This document shows positions 20,665-21,700 of a stretch of 21,700 nucleotides of DNA, in pieces. The position numbers and the translations under genes were made by a program. Source of the DNA: a virus. Numbering within the stretch: position 1 is the first letter of the stretch; each line of letters starts with the position of its first letter. Where the stretch lies: positions 1 to 21,700 of IMG/VR virus record IMGVR_UViG_3300006350_000965; one strand, written 5' to 3'. The notes beneath the pieces were generated by a model. That model did not search any database. It saw only the letters and a program-made list of their open reading frames with translations, and was not told where the DNA came from.

Positions 20665-20694
20665 ATCTTAACACAACTTTACACTATCTGTCAA
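20660..20694 (-). promoter_or_regulatory. psbA promoter, sigma70 hexamers overlapping a late octamer
   Basis: The minus strand reads TTGACA (20694-20689), 18 nt, TAAGAT (20670-20665). The late-type octamer GATAAATA (20667-20660) overlaps the -10. The site could thus be read by host sigma70 early and by the phage late sigma factor afterwards, which fits expression of psbA through infection. It lies just upstream of the stop of the preceding gene's unit, 3 nt from that stop. Confidence 0.65.
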
Positions 20695-20697
20695 CTA

Positions 20698-21700
20698 TTA
20701 TTTTTTTCCTAATAGATTCTTTAGTTTTCTTGCTTTTGCTTTCTGATCTGTTGCTTTTTGAATATTAGCATCTATTTCTGGATCATCTTGCATTGGCATG
20801 CCCTCTGCACTCTGAGGATCTAACTTATCATACTTATATCTCTTTCCATACTTTGGATGCATACCTGTATTTGGATCTATCTTTGGTGGTGCTTCATTTG
20901 GATATCCTTTTGGCGATGGTTTCTTTGGATAGTCAATTTCTTTCTTCAAACGATTCGCAACCTTCGTGAATAAAGGATCTTTTACCTTATTGTCATAAGT
21001 TTCTGACTCATCTATATTATTTTCATACTCTTTTATTCCATAAACTTCTCTCATGGCTTTTTGATGTGCCAACATATTAAGATGTTCTTGCACATCCTTT
21101 GTCTGTTTATTTTTCAATCGAACATTCTCACCAACAATACGATCAAAGTATTGTGAACCATGGCCAAGATTATCATAGATTATATTCATTCTTTCAGTGG
21201 TCTCATATCCTTTCCAATACTTATCCTTTGCTGTCCATATTTGTCTGGATGCATTTTTACCTGACACAATATCATCACTCTTCTTCGATGCTGTGACATC
21301 AGGAGTATTCTGTGGGCTAAACTTACCTTTGAAGTTAGGGCGATAACCTTTTAACTTTGTTGTCTTTGGTAATTCTTTAATTTCTTTTAATGGTTGTCTA
21401 ATCTCACGAAGGATTCTTTTTTTAGATTCTACTAAATTATTTTTGTTTTGTAAAATATAATCTTCTTTTTTATTACCTTTTGGTGGTTTAGCACTAAAAG
21501 ATTGTTGAGTATTATACTGCGTACCTATTACTGTTGTTTTAGTTTCGTCTGAATAAAATGGATTTCCATCACTACCCGGTGTCCACTTTCCATTTTCAAC
21601 TGCCTGTTGTGTGACACCATGAATAGTGTTAGAAATTATTGTTGAAGGGATAGTCCCACCTACATTTAATGCTTCATCAGATGCTAATGGATTTGCGTCT
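20698..21700 (-). CDS. C-terminal part of large protein, probably virion-related, 5' end outside window
   Basis: The frame is open from the window edge to TAA 20700-20698 (333 residues seen), so the GTG at 21267 is internal and not a start. The visible part is hydrophilic and rich in Lys, Pro, Asn and Thr, with stretches such as NTIHGVTQQAVENGKWTPGS, PKTTKLKGYRPNFKGKF and KKEIDYPKKPSPKGYPNEAP. It ends basic (KARKLKNLLGKK). No known domain is recognised. Low complexity, absence of catalytic motifs and position before psbA suggest a structural or capsid/tail-associated protein, but this is inference. Confidence 0.75.
   Translation of the reverse strand, partial: DANPLASDEALNVGGTIPSTIISNTIHGVTQQAVENGKWTPGSDGNPFYSDETKTTVIGTQYNTQQSFSAKPPKGNKKEDYILQNKNNLVESKKRILREIRQPLKEIKELPKTTKLKGYRPNFKGKFSPQNTPDVTASKKSDDIVSGKNASRQIWTAKDKYWKGYETTERMNIIYDNLGHGSQYFDRIVGENVRLKNKQTKDVQEHLNMLAHQKAMREVYGIKEYENNIDESETYDNKVKDPLFTKVANRLKKEIDYPKKPSPKGYPNEAPPKIDPNTGMHPKYGKRYKYDKLDPQSAEGMPMQDDPEIDANIQKATDQKAKARKLKNLLGKK

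Noticed and set aside
1-21700. tRNA, CRISPR, transposon, integrase or attachment site
   Set aside because: No cloverleaf, regular spaced repeats, transposase, recombinase or terminal inverted repeats were seen on either strand by eye.

Overview
The window looks like part of the genome of a T4-like tailed phage (cyanomyovirus) that infects marine picocyanobacteria (Prochlorococcus or Synechococcus). The main reasons are an intact photosystem II D1 gene (psbA) of picocyanobacterial type, a cp12-talC pair that is a hallmark of cyanophage auxiliary metabolism, T4-type late promoter octamers, AT-rich DNA and very tight packing. Every convincing gene is on the minus strand, so transcription runs from high to low coordinates. 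I see no tRNA, integrase, insertion sequence or CRISPR array. Genes are described below in transcription order.

Region 21700-20698 is the C-terminal part of a large, probably structural, protein. Then comes psbA (20512-19424) with a leader, a promoter that overlaps a late octamer, and an intrinsic terminator. A perfect-consensus sigma70 promoter is embedded in that terminator and appears to start the next unit. That unit (19338-17834) holds small genes, including a PsbN-like membrane protein and its partner. Region 17780-16050 holds a 2OG-Fe(II) oxygenase-like gene, a zinc-ribbon gene and small membrane proteins. A further sigma70 promoter precedes lipoprotein-cp12-talC (15965-14754). Another precedes a secreted barrel-like protein with a structured 5' leader and its own terminator (14750-14190). 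Next come small membrane, zinc-ribbon and coiled-coil genes (14183-12838). A further promoter precedes a second copy of the PsbN-like/membrane-protein pair (12763-11614).

The last promoter, with a 17-bp perfect dyad between its -35 and -10, precedes a roughly 11-kb run of 16 overlapping or nearly abutting genes (11366 to beyond position 1). These begin with small envelope and unknown proteins. A nucleotide-sugar and glycan-building set follows: mannose isomerase-type cupin, rfbA, rfbB, rfbC, gmd and fcl, then a putative transferase, a methyltransferase, a PLP aminotransferase, a GT-D-like protein, a radical SAM/SPASM protein, an HtrL/YibB-type protein and a GT4-type glycosyltransferase. GDP-L-fucose synthesis from GDP-mannose is complete. 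The dTDP-rhamnose route lacks rfbD here.

Taken together, the phage appears to sustain PSII (psbA, perhaps the PsbN-like proteins), to turn carbon flow from the Calvin cycle to the pentose phosphate pathway (cp12, talC), and to make or alter a surface glycan. The least expected features are the duplicated PsbN-like/membrane-protein module, the promoter nested in the psbA terminator, and the operator-like promoter ahead of the glycan cluster.
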